A stretch of 64,000 nucleotides of DNA from Modicisalibacter sp049808615. GTDB taxonomy: Bacteria; Pseudomonadota; Gammaproteobacteria; Pseudomonadales; Halomonadaceae. A program made the translations under genes and the position numbers. The stretch covers positions 36,482-100,481 of the forward strand of contig NZ_JBNCAN010000019.1 of the NCBI RefSeq assembly GCF_049808615.1, in the 5' to 3' direction. This document shows positions 17,404-26,231 of the stretch, piece after piece; within the stretch, counting starts at the first letter, position 1; each line of letters begins with the position of its first letter. Under the pieces are notes generated by a model that saw only the letters and a list, made by a program, of their open reading frames with translations, ran no database searches and was not told the origin of the DNA.

Positions 17404-18545
17404 CACTCGCTCCTCAAGGCTTCGCTATCGTGCAGTGCCTGCTGGAAGCCTTCATTAAGCAAATTACCGCGCCACCCAGAGGGCAACGGTAACGGCAGCT
17501 GTTTCATGTCGGCAATCACCAGCTCCTCGAGCTGGCGCCTCCGTGCCAGCATCTCCGGCGCCACGCCCAAGCGCTGAGCTTCATCGCTCACCACCTGTTT
17601 GAGCCCCTTGAGGCGTCGCTTGAACGGCCCGGTGAGTGGCGAAGGTAGGATCTCGGGAAGCTGTTCCGGCGACAGTTCCGCCGCCTTGCGAACCATCGAC
17701 AGCAGCGCATCGCCTTCACGCTTGACCATGGTCGGTTTGACGCCTTCGACGGCGGCCAATTCGTAACGGTTGCGCGGCTGAGCATCGGCAATGGCGAACA
17801 GCACCTTATCGCTGACCAACCAGTTGCGCGGCATGTTACGCTCACGCACCTCCGCTTCCCGCCAGGCGGTCAAGCACTGGTAGGTTGCCACGGCACGCGG
17901 ATTGAGTCGCCACAGTTGACGATTGCGACGATACCACTCGTTGTCTCCTGCGGGATTGCGCCCCGCCTGGACCACCAGCGCCGCACAATCGGCCTCGAGC
18001 CACTCCAGGCGACCCAATTCGATCAATGCTTTGCGCTGCTGTGGCCAGATGATCGGCAAATAAGCGACATCGAGAGCTGCATAGCGACGCTGAGCATCGC
18101 TGAGTGGGCGTTCCAGCCAATCGGAGCGGGTTTCATCCTTGGCCACGACATCGCCGGTCCATCGTTCGACCAGTCGTTGATAACTCATGGCCGGGTCTTC
18201 GCCCAGTAGCGCCTGGGCCAACTGGGTGTCGATCAACGGCGCCAGCGGAACACCGGTCCAGTTGGACAATACTTCAAGATCCTCACCACAGGCATGCAGC
18301 AGCTTGAGTGGCCCTCGAGGGCCCAGCAGCCGGATCAGGGTCGCATTCGGTATCAGCGCCTGGGGATCGATCAGATAAACGTCACTGCCAGCGCTCAACT
18401 GAATAAGCGCCGGCACAGGATGAAAACTGGATTCACGAATGAACTCGGTATCCACTGCCAGATACTGAGCGTCCATGAGCGCATGACACATCCATTCGAG
18501 AGCAGCCGGAGTGTCAATCCAGTGTAATGCGGGGTTCAGGGGCAT
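17403..18545 (-). CDS. rnd: Ribonuclease D
   Basis: A 380-residue DEDD-family 3'-5' exoribonuclease that trims tRNA and other stable RNA precursors. The catalytic motifs are visible: DTEF (Asp32, Glu34), HACGEDLEVL, and YAALDVAYLP with the Tyr and Asp of motif III. An HRDC domain spans about residues 210-290, followed by a second helical region. Length matches E. coli RNase D (375). First gene of rnd-ycgL-ycgN. Confidence 0.93.
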   Translation of the reverse strand: MPLNPALHWIDTPAALEWMCHALMDAQYLAVDTEFIRESSFHPVPALIQLSAGSDVYLIDPQALIPNATLIRLLGPRGPLKLLHACGEDLEVLSNWTGVPLAPLIDTQLAQALLGEDPAMSYQRLVERWTGDVVAKDETRSDWLERPLSDAQRRYAALDVAYLPIIWPQQRKALIELGRLEWLEADCAALVVQAGRNPAGDNEWYRRNRQLWRLNPRAVATYQCLTAWREAEVRERNMPRNWLVSDKVLFAIADAQPRNRYELAAVEGVKPTMVKREGDALLSMVRKAAELSPEQLPEILPSPLTGPFKRRLKGLKQVVSDEAQRLGVAPEMLARRRQLEELVIADMKQLPLPLPSGWRGNLLNEGFQQALHDSEALRSE

Positions 18546-18648
18546 AATGAGCTTCAGTTGCCTTTTGACTTCTTATCAGATCGTTTTCTTGTGAGGCCGA
18601 TTCGTTTCAGGTCGAGGAACCGACACACTCATTCGCGAGCGCAGCAAG

Positions 18649-19254
18649 TCATTCGTCACCAAAAGGCAGGCGGCCATTGAACGCACGACTCAGGGTACCA
18701 CCATCGACATACTCGAGCTCGCCACCCATGGGCACCCCATAGGCCAGACGCGACATCCGAATGCCCCGTTCGCGCAACTGTTCGGCGATATAGTGTGCCG
18801 TGGCCTCGCCTTCGATGGTCGGATTGGTCGCGAGAATAACCTCCTCGACCGCCCCCTCATCGAGCCGTCCGTCGAGTCGGTCGAGTCCAATATCCTCGGG
18901 GCCGATGCCATCCAGCGGCGAGAGATGCCCATGCAAGACATAATACTGGCCGCGGTAACCGCCTGCGTCCTCGATGGCCAGCATGTCGGCGGGCGACTCG
19001 ACGATACACAACAACGCCTCGTCGCGACGGGCGCTACTGCACAATGCACAGATCTCTTCTTCGGTCAGGGTGCGACAGCGACGGCAATAGCCTACCTCTG
19101 CCAATGCGCGACCCAGCACCTCTGTCAGCCGACGACCGCCTTCACGATCACGCTCCAATAAATGCAGCGCCATGCGTTGAGCGGTCTTGGGACCTACCCC
19201 GGGAAGCACCCGGAGGGTTTCAAGCAGCCGATCGACGAGTGGTGAAAACCCCAT
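18649..19254 (-). CDS. recR: Recombination protein RecR
   Basis: A 201-residue RecR: helix-hairpin-helix (LPGVGPKTAQRMALHLL), zinc module with Cys57, Cys60, Cys69 and Cys72, and a Toprim domain (about 80-175) ending in the Walker-like GVPMGGELEYVD. RecR works with RecF and RecO to load RecA on gapped DNA. The start codon overlaps the ybaB stop (TAATG), the usual dnaX-ybaB-recR arrangement. Confidence 0.97.
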   Translation of the reverse strand: MGFSPLVDRLLETLRVLPGVGPKTAQRMALHLLERDREGGRRLTEVLGRALAEVGYCRRCRTLTEEEICALCSSARRDEALLCIVESPADMLAIEDAGGYRGQYYVLHGHLSPLDGIGPEDIGLDRLDGRLDEGAVEEVILATNPTIEGEATAHYIAEQLRERGIRMSRLAYGVPMGGELEYVDGGTLSRAFNGRLPFGDE

Positions 19255-19580
19255 TAGAACGGCATCTTGAAGCCGGGCGGCAGGTTGAGACCGGACGTTG
19301 CCTCTTCCATCTTGGCCTTAGAGGCGCTTTCGACCTTGCGTACCGCATCATTGACCGCGGCAGCGAGCAAGTCTTCGAGCATTTCCTTGTCTTCTTCCAT
19401 GATGGAAGGATCGATCTCTACCTTGCTCACGTCATGGCGACCGTTCATGGTGACCTTGATCATGCCGGCACCGGCTTCGCCGAGCACTTCGGCCTGGGCA
19501 ATCTCTTCTTGCACCTGCTGCATCTTTTCCTGCATTTCCTGGGCTTGCTTCATCAGGTTGCCCATTCCACCCTTGAACAT
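19254..19580 (-). CDS. ybaB: YbaB/EbfC nucleoid-associated protein
   Basis: A 108-residue protein starting MFKGGMGNLMKQAQ, the hallmark of YbaB/EbfC. An N-terminal coiled-coil helix (about 5-35) leads to the dimerisation beta-sheet; the C-terminus ends in LPPGFKMPF as in E. coli. It binds DNA as a dimer and is co-transcribed with dnaX and recR. The start lies 29 bases after the dnaX stop; the stop overlaps the recR start. Confidence 0.96.
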   Translation of the reverse strand: MFKGGMGNLMKQAQEMQEKMQQVQEEIAQAEVLGEAGAGMIKVTMNGRHDVSKVEIDPSIMEEDKEMLEDLLAAAVNDAVRKVESASKAKMEEATSGLNLPPGFKMPF

Positions 19581-19609
19581 GTTGCCACCTCAATATGTGA
19601 TTGGTGAAG

Positions 19610-21655
19610 TCAATCGGTTTGCGTCGAAGGCGCGACGGTCTGCTCCAACAAACGAGCCCCAAACGCCTGCTCCAACTGCTGAATGTGGGGGTCGCCGCGC
19701 AAGGCTTCAACCGCCACCGCATGACGTTCCGCCGTCTCACGATCACCCCGCGCCTTAGGTGTTTCAAGCGTCTCGGGAATGACCTCGGGCTCGATACTCA
19801 GGTGACGCTCGATTCCTGCCTCAGAGAGCGCTCGCTTGATTCGTTCGACATGAATATCGGCATTCATCGCTGCCTGACTCGGATCGAGACGCAGTTGCAA
19901 GTGCGTACCATCGTCGGCATCGACGATGCAGTGCGCCGCCAGGCTCCGAGTCAGCCCCGACAGGGCAAGGTCGGGAAACAGGTTCAGCCAGGCGGCATGG
20001 TCAAATGTACTCGACGCATCCGCAGGCGTCGGCGCTTCCTGGGGTTCGATAGACGAGGCTTCTCCAGTGGCCGCGGCGTTCTGAGGAAAGGCGGCGCCCA
20101 CTTCTTCTACCCCATTTTCTTCCCTGGGAGCCCTGTTTTCCTCGTCTACTGTTTTCTCAGACTGTGAGCCGTCGGGCGCGGGCGCAGAGGGCGCATGCTC
20201 AGGTAACGACTCCCAGGGCGGTAGATCCTGTGCGCCGTCCATCCGGGAATCAGCGTCCATTTCCGATTCATACGGGCTCTGAGGCTCGTCATGGTGAGCG
20301 GCAATCGACGACGCATTTTCGGCATCGACTGAAGGAGTGTCCAGAGGCTGCTCGCTCGTCGTTTCATCGGCCTGCGATGGGGGAACGTCGCTCGCCATCG
20401 CGATGCTGTCTGAAGATGGCGTGGAGGATGGTTCGGAAGGCGCCGCAGAAGGCGGCATATTCTCCGTCGGTTGAGCAGCAGGCGCCGGCTGTGGTGAAGA
20501 TGCCTGCGTTTCATTGCGTAGCGGCAAGGGTGTCTGAGCTGGCTTGGGCACCCCCTGGGGACGAAAGGCCAGCATCCGCAGCAAGGTCATTTCCAGCGCG
20601 GTGCGCGCATCCGGAGCGCTTTCCATATCGGCGCGCCCCTGTAAACCGATCTGGTAATACAACTGGACGTCTTCAGCGGAGAAGCGCGCCGCCAAGGCCA
20701 GCAGTGCGTCCCGATCGCCATGACCGTTATCCAGGGCGTCGGGTACCATCTGGGCAATGGCCAGACGATGAAAGACGCCGCTCAGGTCGTCGAGCACACC
20801 GGCGAAATCCGGGCCCTGCTCCGCCAATGTCGCGATGTCCCTCAATACCCGGGCGGCATCGATCTCGGCCAGGGCTTCGACAAGCGTCAGCAACAGTCGC
20901 TGGTCCAGGGTACCCAGCATGGCGGCCACGTCGGCGCGGGTGATCGCCCCCTGACCGAACGCGATAGCCTGATCCGTAATACTCATGGCATCCCGCATCG
21001 AGCCATCCGCCGCCTTACCTAGCAGCCAAAGAGCATCTTCCTCAAACGTAACGTCTTCGGCGCTCAGTACTCTTCCGAGGTGCTCGACGATGCGCTCAGG
21101 AGGCATGTTCTTGAGAGTGAACTGCAGACAGCGGGACAGCACCGTGACCGGCAACTTCTGCGGATCGGTGGTGGCGAGCAGGAACTTCACGTGCGGTGGT
21201 GGCTCTTCCAGTGTCTTGAGCAACGCATTGAAACTATGGGTGGAGAGCATGTGCACCTCGTCAATGAGATACACCTTGTAGCGTCCCTGGGCGGGCGCAT
21301 ATTGCACATTGTCCAGCAGTTCCCGCGTATCCTCGACCTTAGTGCGCGAGGCGGCATCCACCTCGATCAGATCGACGAAGCGACCCTCGTCGATGGCCCG
21401 ACAGCTGTCACACTCACCACAGGGACGTGAGGTTACGCCTTCATCGCCACGCCCTCCTGCGGTGCAATTCAGGCATTTGGCCAGAATGCGTGCCAAAGTG
21501 GTCTTGCCCACGCCCCGGGTACCGGTAAACAGGTACGCATGGTGCAAGCGCCCTTGATCCAGGGCATTGACCAGCGCACGCTGCACATGCTCTTGACCCA
21601 CCAACTCATGAAAGGTGCGCGGACGCCATTTGCGGGCCAGTACCTGATAGCTCAT
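19610..21655 (-). CDS. dnaX: DNA polymerase III subunit tau/gamma
   Basis: A 681-residue clamp-loader subunit. Walker A GTRGVGKT is at 45-52, the zinc module uses Cys64, Cys79, Cys82 and Cys85, and LIDEVHMLSTHSFNALLKTLEEPP is intact around residue 125-150 (Walker B and sensor regions). AAA+ and collar domains run to about 370. A long, acidic, Pro/Ser/Glu-rich linker (about 390-560) joins to a C-terminal domain that would bind DnaB and the alpha subunit. I found no A-rich slippery heptamer like that of E. coli, so the short gamma form may not be made by that route. The start MSYQVLARKWRP is the family norm. Confidence 0.96.
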   Translation of the reverse strand: MSYQVLARKWRPRTFHELVGQEHVQRALVNALDQGRLHHAYLFTGTRGVGKTTLARILAKCLNCTAGGRGDEGVTSRPCGECDSCRAIDEGRFVDLIEVDAASRTKVEDTRELLDNVQYAPAQGRYKVYLIDEVHMLSTHSFNALLKTLEEPPPHVKFLLATTDPQKLPVTVLSRCLQFTLKNMPPERIVEHLGRVLSAEDVTFEEDALWLLGKAADGSMRDAMSITDQAIAFGQGAITRADVAAMLGTLDQRLLLTLVEALAEIDAARVLRDIATLAEQGPDFAGVLDDLSGVFHRLAIAQMVPDALDNGHGDRDALLALAARFSAEDVQLYYQIGLQGRADMESAPDARTALEMTLLRMLAFRPQGVPKPAQTPLPLRNETQASSPQPAPAAQPTENMPPSAAPSEPSSTPSSDSIAMASDVPPSQADETTSEQPLDTPSVDAENASSIAAHHDEPQSPYESEMDADSRMDGAQDLPPWESLPEHAPSAPAPDGSQSEKTVDEENRAPREENGVEEVGAAFPQNAAATGEASSIEPQEAPTPADASSTFDHAAWLNLFPDLALSGLTRSLAAHCIVDADDGTHLQLRLDPSQAAMNADIHVERIKRALSEAGIERHLSIEPEVIPETLETPKARGDRETAERHAVAVEALRGDPHIQQLEQAFGARLLEQTVAPSTQTD

Positions 21656-22030
21656 GCAGCGCGGATTCCTTGCCAAGAGAAGATGATCGGATTGCCATAA
21701 GAAAAACGACTTGAATGGACATTCTAGCCGTTGCAGAGAGTGGCGCAAAGCGTAACGTCTGGCAGCAACCATGCGTCTCTCTTTTCGCGAAATAATTCAG
21801 AAATACAGGCCGCCGTATCCAACATTTTTTGAACCATTTATGAAAAACCTGCATACTCAGCGGTCGTTCATGACTATCCATTAACGGGCATACGCCTGCC
21901 ATGGCCTCTTGTTGTCATTCTATCCTTCGGGGGTAAGACGGCACGTCATGCAGGTGATTACAGGTTTATTATGTGCCCTGAGTACCGATTTCAAAAATGA
22001 AAATCGAATTCACGACAATGGAGAATGCTG
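21656..22030 (+). other. Intergenic region between divergent dnaX and the first BCCT gene
   Basis: A 375-base non-coding stretch that must hold the promoters for dnaX (leftward) and the BCCT carrier (rightward). It is AT-rich between 21780 and 21850 and again near 21965-22010. No convincing -35/-10 pair, RNA gene or strong repeat was seen. The right end carries the GGAG that sets the BCCT start. Confidence 0.5.
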
Positions 22031-23671
22031 ATGGGAAATAATTCCAATTCTGACAACGCATCAAGAACAAACGAGGGAATGGAAGGCATTCCCTCGCCGG
22101 ACGGCCCCACCAATCTCATCGATACCGATTACGTGATCGGTCAGGACAACATCCAAACCACGAAGCTCGGTATCGACCTGGACCTTCACGGCAAGGTCTT
22201 CATGGTGTCTTCGCTGTTGATCCTGTTTTTCGTCATCATCACCCTGGCCCTGCCGGATCAGATGGAGCCCCTGTTCAACGGCGCGAGAACCTGGCTGACC
22301 GGCAATCTCAGCTGGGTATTTCTTTTTGCCGCCAACATCTTCGTGCTGTTGACGGTGGTATTGATTTTCACCCCTCTGGGCAAGGTACGCCTGGGCGGCC
22401 CCGAGGCCAAGCCGGACTTCAGCTACGCCGGCTGGTTTGCCATGCTGTTCGCTGCGGGCATGGGTATCGGACTGATGTTCTATGGCGTGTCCGAGCCATT
22501 GACGCACTTCAACACGGCACTTGAAGGTAGTGCCTGGGCGCCGCTGGGCGGTGCCCAGGGTGATCAGCAGGGCGCTATTTCATTAGGGATGGCGGCCACC
22601 ATCTTCCACTGGGGCCTGCACCCCTGGGCCACCTATGCCGTGGTCGCCCTCGCTCTGGCGCTATTTTCCTACAACAAGGGACTGCCGCTGACCATGCGCT
22701 CCATCTTCTATCCCATCCTGGGAGAGCGCGTCTGGGGCTGGCCGGGTCATATCATCGATATCCTGGCGGTATTTGCCACGCTGTTCGGCCTGGCCACCTC
22801 CTTGGGTCTGGGGGCGACCCAGGCATCGGCAGGGCTGAATTATCTGTTCGATACGCCCAACAACAACGTCACCATGGTGATATTGATCATGGGCATCACT
22901 CTCGTGGCTCTGGGGTCGGTGGTCGCTGGCGTGGACAAGGGCGTCCAGCGCCTTTCTCAGCTCAACATGGCATTGGCGTTTCTACTGCTTCTTTTCGTGA
23001 TCATTGTTGGCCCTACCCTGATGATCGCGACCGGCTTTTTTGAAAACCTGTTCTCCTATGCGAAGGATCTACCCGCACTCTCCAATCCGTTCGGCCGTGA
23101 GGATAGCGACTTCGTCGGGGGCTGGACCGCCTTCTACTGGGCCTGGTGGATCTCCTGGTCACCGTTCGTCGGCATGTTTATCGCCCGTGTCAGCCGCGGC
23201 CGTACGGTGCGCGAATTCCTGATCGCCGTGCTGCTAGTACCGATGCTGGTCTCGGTGCTGTGGATGACCGCTTTCGGTGGTGCCGCCATCGAGCAGTACA
23301 CGGCCGGCTTCGAAGGTGTCGCGAATGCGGCCCTTGAGCTGCAACTGTTCGAGATGCTCGGCCAGCTGCCGCTGTCGGCCATCACGTCCTTCGTTGGCAT
23401 CGTGCTGGTGATGGTGTTCTTCATCACCTCCTCCGACTCCGGCTCCCTGGTAATCGACTCCATCACGTCCGGCGGCAAGGTAGACGCACCCAAGCCACAG
23501 CGCATCTTCTGGGCCCTGATCGAAGGGGCGATTGCCATCGCTCTGCTGCTGGGGGGTGGCCTGGAGGCACTGCAGGCGGCCGTACTGACCACAGGACTGC
23601 CTTTTGCCCTGATCCTGTTGGTGGGCTGCTACGCCATCATCAAAGGACTGATGAGCGAGCCACGCAGCTAA
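22031..23671 (+). CDS. BCCT-family compatible-solute transporter (copy 1)
   Basis: A 546-residue sodium- or proton-coupled carrier of the betaine/choline/carnitine family. Twelve hydrophobic segments follow an N-terminal soluble tail of about 45 residues. The signature FYWAWWISWSPFVG of helix 8 (near residues 367-380) with its substrate-box tryptophans, WGLHPWATYA and the TSSDSGS motif are all present. Likely substrates are glycine betaine, choline or ectoine, but sequence alone does not decide. GGAG seven bases before 22031 favours that ATG over the one at 22025. It is followed by a strong terminator and a close paralogue. Confidence 0.9.
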   Translation: MGNNSNSDNASRTNEGMEGIPSPDGPTNLIDTDYVIGQDNIQTTKLGIDLDLHGKVFMVSSLLILFFVIITLALPDQMEPLFNGARTWLTGNLSWVFLFAANIFVLLTVVLIFTPLGKVRLGGPEAKPDFSYAGWFAMLFAAGMGIGLMFYGVSEPLTHFNTALEGSAWAPLGGAQGDQQGAISLGMAATIFHWGLHPWATYAVVALALALFSYNKGLPLTMRSIFYPILGERVWGWPGHIIDILAVFATLFGLATSLGLGATQASAGLNYLFDTPNNNVTMVILIMGITLVALGSVVAGVDKGVQRLSQLNMALAFLLLLFVIIVGPTLMIATGFFENLFSYAKDLPALSNPFGREDSDFVGGWTAFYWAWWISWSPFVGMFIARVSRGRTVREFLIAVLLVPMLVSVLWMTAFGGAAIEQYTAGFEGVANAALELQLFEMLGQLPLSAITSFVGIVLVMVFFITSSDSGSLVIDSITSGGKVDAPKPQRIFWALIEGAIAIALLLGGGLEALQAAVLTTGLPFALILLVGCYAIIKGLMSEPRS

Positions 23672-23689
23672 AACGGTTGCAGTGTGCGG

Positions 23690-23727
23690 GGGGCAAGGCT
23701 TTGCAGGAAGAAGCCTTGCCCCTTTTT
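23690..23727 (+). terminator. Rho-independent terminator after the first BCCT gene
   Basis: A perfect 12-bp stem (23690-23701 with 23711-23722) with a 9-base loop and five T residues follows the stop of the first BCCT gene by 18 bases. It separates the two paralogues, so the second is either read through or has its own promoter in the 45 bases that remain. Confidence 0.9.
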
Positions 23728-23771
23728 GATTGTATTTATATATATCTGATGCAAACGCCAAGGAGGCACTC

Positions 23772-25433
23772 TTGAGCGATCAACCGTCATCTTCTCCAAC
23801 CTACGATGACGCCAGCGAAGGCGTCCCCACCCCGGAAGGCCCCACCAATCTCATCGATACGGATTATGTGATCGGGCAGGACAACATCACGGCCCGCAAA
23901 TTTGGCGTGAACGTCGATCTGCACGGCAAGGTTTTTCTCGTATCGTCCTTGATGGTGGTCTTTTTCGTCGTCGTCACCCTGGCGTTTCAGAACGAGGTCG
24001 AGCCGGTTTTCAGCAGCATGCGCACCTGGCTAACCAGCAATCTGGCCTGGTTCTTCATGCTGTCAGCGGATATTTTCGTACTGCTGTGCATCGGCCTGAT
24101 CGTTTCGCCCTATGGCAAGATCAGGCTTGGCGGCAAGTACGCGAAACCGGACTTCAGCTACATCGGCTGGATCGCCATGCTGTTTGCCGCGGGCATGGCG
24201 ATCGGCTTGATATTCTATGGCGTCGCCGAGCCGATCACTCATTTCAGTAACGCCTCCGCTGGCATCGTCACCGAAAACGGCTTGCGCACGGACGCGGCGC
24301 CGCTGGGCGCCGCGTCCGGCGATTCAGCCAAGGCCACACAGCTTGCCATGGCCGCCACCATCTTTCACTGGGGCCTGCATCCCTGGGCCATCTATGCGGT
24401 GGTTGCCCTGGCGCTGGCGCTTTTTACTTTCAACAAGGGTCTGCCGTTGACCATGCGCTCCATCTTCTATCCCATCCTGGGGGAGCGTATCTGGGGCTGG
24501 CCAGGGCATATCATCGATATCCTGGCGGTATTCGCCACCCTCTTTGGTCTGGCCACGTCCCTTGGGATCGGGGCTTCTCAGGCAACCGCGGGCATGGAGC
24601 ATCTGTTCGGCATTCCAAACAACAACATCACCATGGTGGTACTGATCATGGGCATCACCGCCATCGCGCTGCTCTCCATCCTGGCAGGCATGGACAAGGG
24701 AGTGCAGCGTCTTTCCCAGGTCAACATGGTGCTGGCGTTCCTGCTGTTGATATTCGTGATCGCAGTGGGGCCGACCCTGTATCTTATTGGCGGTTTCTTC
24801 AAGAACCTGGCGTCCTACGTGACCTATCTACCGGCCCTGTCCAATCCCTTCGGTCGTGACGACAGCGGTTTCGTCGAGGGCTGGACCGCCTTCTACTGGG
24901 CCTGGTGGATCAGCATCACGCCACTTGTCGGCATGTTCGTCGCTCGTATCAGTCGGGGCCGCAGCGTGAGGGAATTCCTGGTTGCCGTACTGCTGATCCC
25001 TTCGGTCGTGTCGATCATCTGGATGACCGCTTTCGGCAATACCGCCATCCATCAGGTCGCCGCCGATGGGTTTCAAGGCGTCGAAAACGCGGCTCTTGAA
25101 CTTCAGCTCTTCGTCATGCTGAGTCAACTGCCCTTTTCGTCGATCACGTCGTTTCTGGGCATCGTGCTGGTCATCGTATTCTTCACCACCACCTCGGATT
25201 CCGGCTCTCTGGTGATCGACTCCCTCGCTGCCGGAGGCAAGGTCAACGCGCCCAGGATACAGCGCGTCTTCTGGGCCATCATCGAGGGCGTCATTGCCAT
25301 TGCCCTGCTGCTGGGTGGCGGCTTGACGGCGCTTCAAGCGGGAGTCATTTCCACCGGCCTGCCTTTTACACTGGTGCTGCTCGCCTGCTGCTATGCCATC
25401 GTCAAGGGGCTAATGAATGAGCCGCGTGACTAA
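23772..25433 (+). CDS. BCCT-family compatible-solute transporter (copy 2)
   Basis: A 553-residue paralogue of the preceding carrier, very similar along its length: the shared GPTNLIDTDYVIGQDNI in the soluble tail, FYWAWWISITPLVGMF in helix 8, and TTSDSGS. It differs by an insert of about 11 residues after ITHFSNAS and by the residues after WAWWIS (ITPL instead of WSPF), so specificity may differ. The start is a TTG at 23772, five bases after a perfect AGGAGG; frames extending upstream lack such a site and do not match the paralogue. Probably an osmolyte importer in the inner membrane. Confidence 0.88.
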   Translation: MSDQPSSSPTYDDASEGVPTPEGPTNLIDTDYVIGQDNITARKFGVNVDLHGKVFLVSSLMVVFFVVVTLAFQNEVEPVFSSMRTWLTSNLAWFFMLSADIFVLLCIGLIVSPYGKIRLGGKYAKPDFSYIGWIAMLFAAGMAIGLIFYGVAEPITHFSNASAGIVTENGLRTDAAPLGAASGDSAKATQLAMAATIFHWGLHPWAIYAVVALALALFTFNKGLPLTMRSIFYPILGERIWGWPGHIIDILAVFATLFGLATSLGIGASQATAGMEHLFGIPNNNITMVVLIMGITAIALLSILAGMDKGVQRLSQVNMVLAFLLLIFVIAVGPTLYLIGGFFKNLASYVTYLPALSNPFGRDDSGFVEGWTAFYWAWWISITPLVGMFVARISRGRSVREFLVAVLLIPSVVSIIWMTAFGNTAIHQVAADGFQGVENAALELQLFVMLSQLPFSSITSFLGIVLVIVFFTTTSDSGSLVIDSLAAGGKVNAPRIQRVFWAIIEGVIAIALLLGGGLTALQAGVISTGLPFTLVLLACCYAIVKGLMNEPRD

Positions 25434-25454
25434 AAACATTCACCCCCATGCCTC

Positions 25455-25479
25455 AAGGCGGCCGCATGGCCGCCTTTTT
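25455..25479 (+). terminator. Rho-independent terminator after the second BCCT gene
   Basis: A perfect 7-bp GC stem (25457-25463 with 25468-25474) closed by a 4-base loop and followed by five T residues, 21 bases after the stop codon. The leading AA pairs can extend the stem. The exonuclease gene on the other strand ends 19 bases beyond. Confidence 0.9.
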
Positions 25480-25497
25480 CATGCTCGGCGTTTGCTC

Positions 25498-26220
25498 TCA
25501 GCACCACAGATCGCTTATCGGGGTCTGCGGCGAATAGTGTCGGGCGATCTGCGCCTGGAACAGCTCCGCCGTGGCCAGGGCATCACCCAGGGCATGATGC
25601 CCGCTGTAGAACGGCAGATGATAACGCTGTCGGCTCTCGGCCAGGCGTAGGGAGGTAGAAGGACGCCGGGCTAGGCGTTTCAACCAGGCCCAGCGACGTT
25701 TGCGATGCAGACTCGCTTCCAGCTGCATGGTGTCGATCATCGGAAACAATAAACGCTCGCCCATTCGTGTGCGCACCGCCCGATCGAGAAAGGGACGTTC
25801 GATATTGCGGTAGTGCACGACCACCAATCTGCCGGCGAGGGTTTCCAGCAAGGCTGCAAGCACGTCATCGAGATCCGGCGCCGTGGCAATCTCGGAGTGG
25901 GTGATATGGTGAAAGGCAATGGACTCTTCACTCAATGGCTGACGCGGACGAACCACCCAATAACGGCGGCTGGCAAGTGGAATACGCTGCAGTGTGAAGG
26001 GCAATACCCCGATACTGACGATACCGTGCCGTTCCGGACTGAGCCCGGTGGTTTCCATATCAAGCGCTACCAACGGTGCGTCCGCGATGGGCGTTTGCGG
26101 GGCTGGAATATCGATCGAGTAAAAGCGCTCGAGCCTGGAATCGCATGCTAATTGAGCACATGCCCCCATGTAGTCGGCCCAATTCGTTTGATCCTGCTTG
26201 TCTGAGAAAGGGAGTGGCAT
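25498..26220 (-). CDS. DEDDh 3'-5' exonuclease (DnaQ-like)
   Basis: A 240-residue protein with an Exo domain at about 48-225. Motif I is DMETTGL, motif II lies around VVHYRNIERPFLD, and motif III is HHALGDALATAEL with the catalytic His and Asp. An N-terminal helical extension of about 45 residues precedes it. Such stand-alone DnaQ-type nucleases degrade single-stranded DNA or RNA ends; the true substrate is unknown. It begins 11 bases after the DUF294 gene ends. A pairing of a DUF294/CBS protein with a DnaQ-like nuclease is common near transport genes in gammaproteobacteria, as I recall. Confidence 0.85.
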   Translation of the reverse strand: MPLPFSDKQDQTNWADYMGACAQLACDSRLERFYSIDIPAPQTPIADAPLVALDMETTGLSPERHGIVSIGVLPFTLQRIPLASRRYWVVRPRQPLSEESIAFHHITHSEIATAPDLDDVLAALLETLAGRLVVVHYRNIERPFLDRAVRTRMGERLLFPMIDTMQLEASLHRKRRWAWLKRLARRPSTSLRLAESRQRYHLPFYSGHHALGDALATAELFQAQIARHYSPQTPISDLWC

Positions 26221-26231
26221 AGACTATCGGA

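Noticed and set aside
19610..21655. E. coli-type A AAA AAG frameshift signal in dnaX
   Set aside because: No run of six A residues occurs in the message in the linker region.
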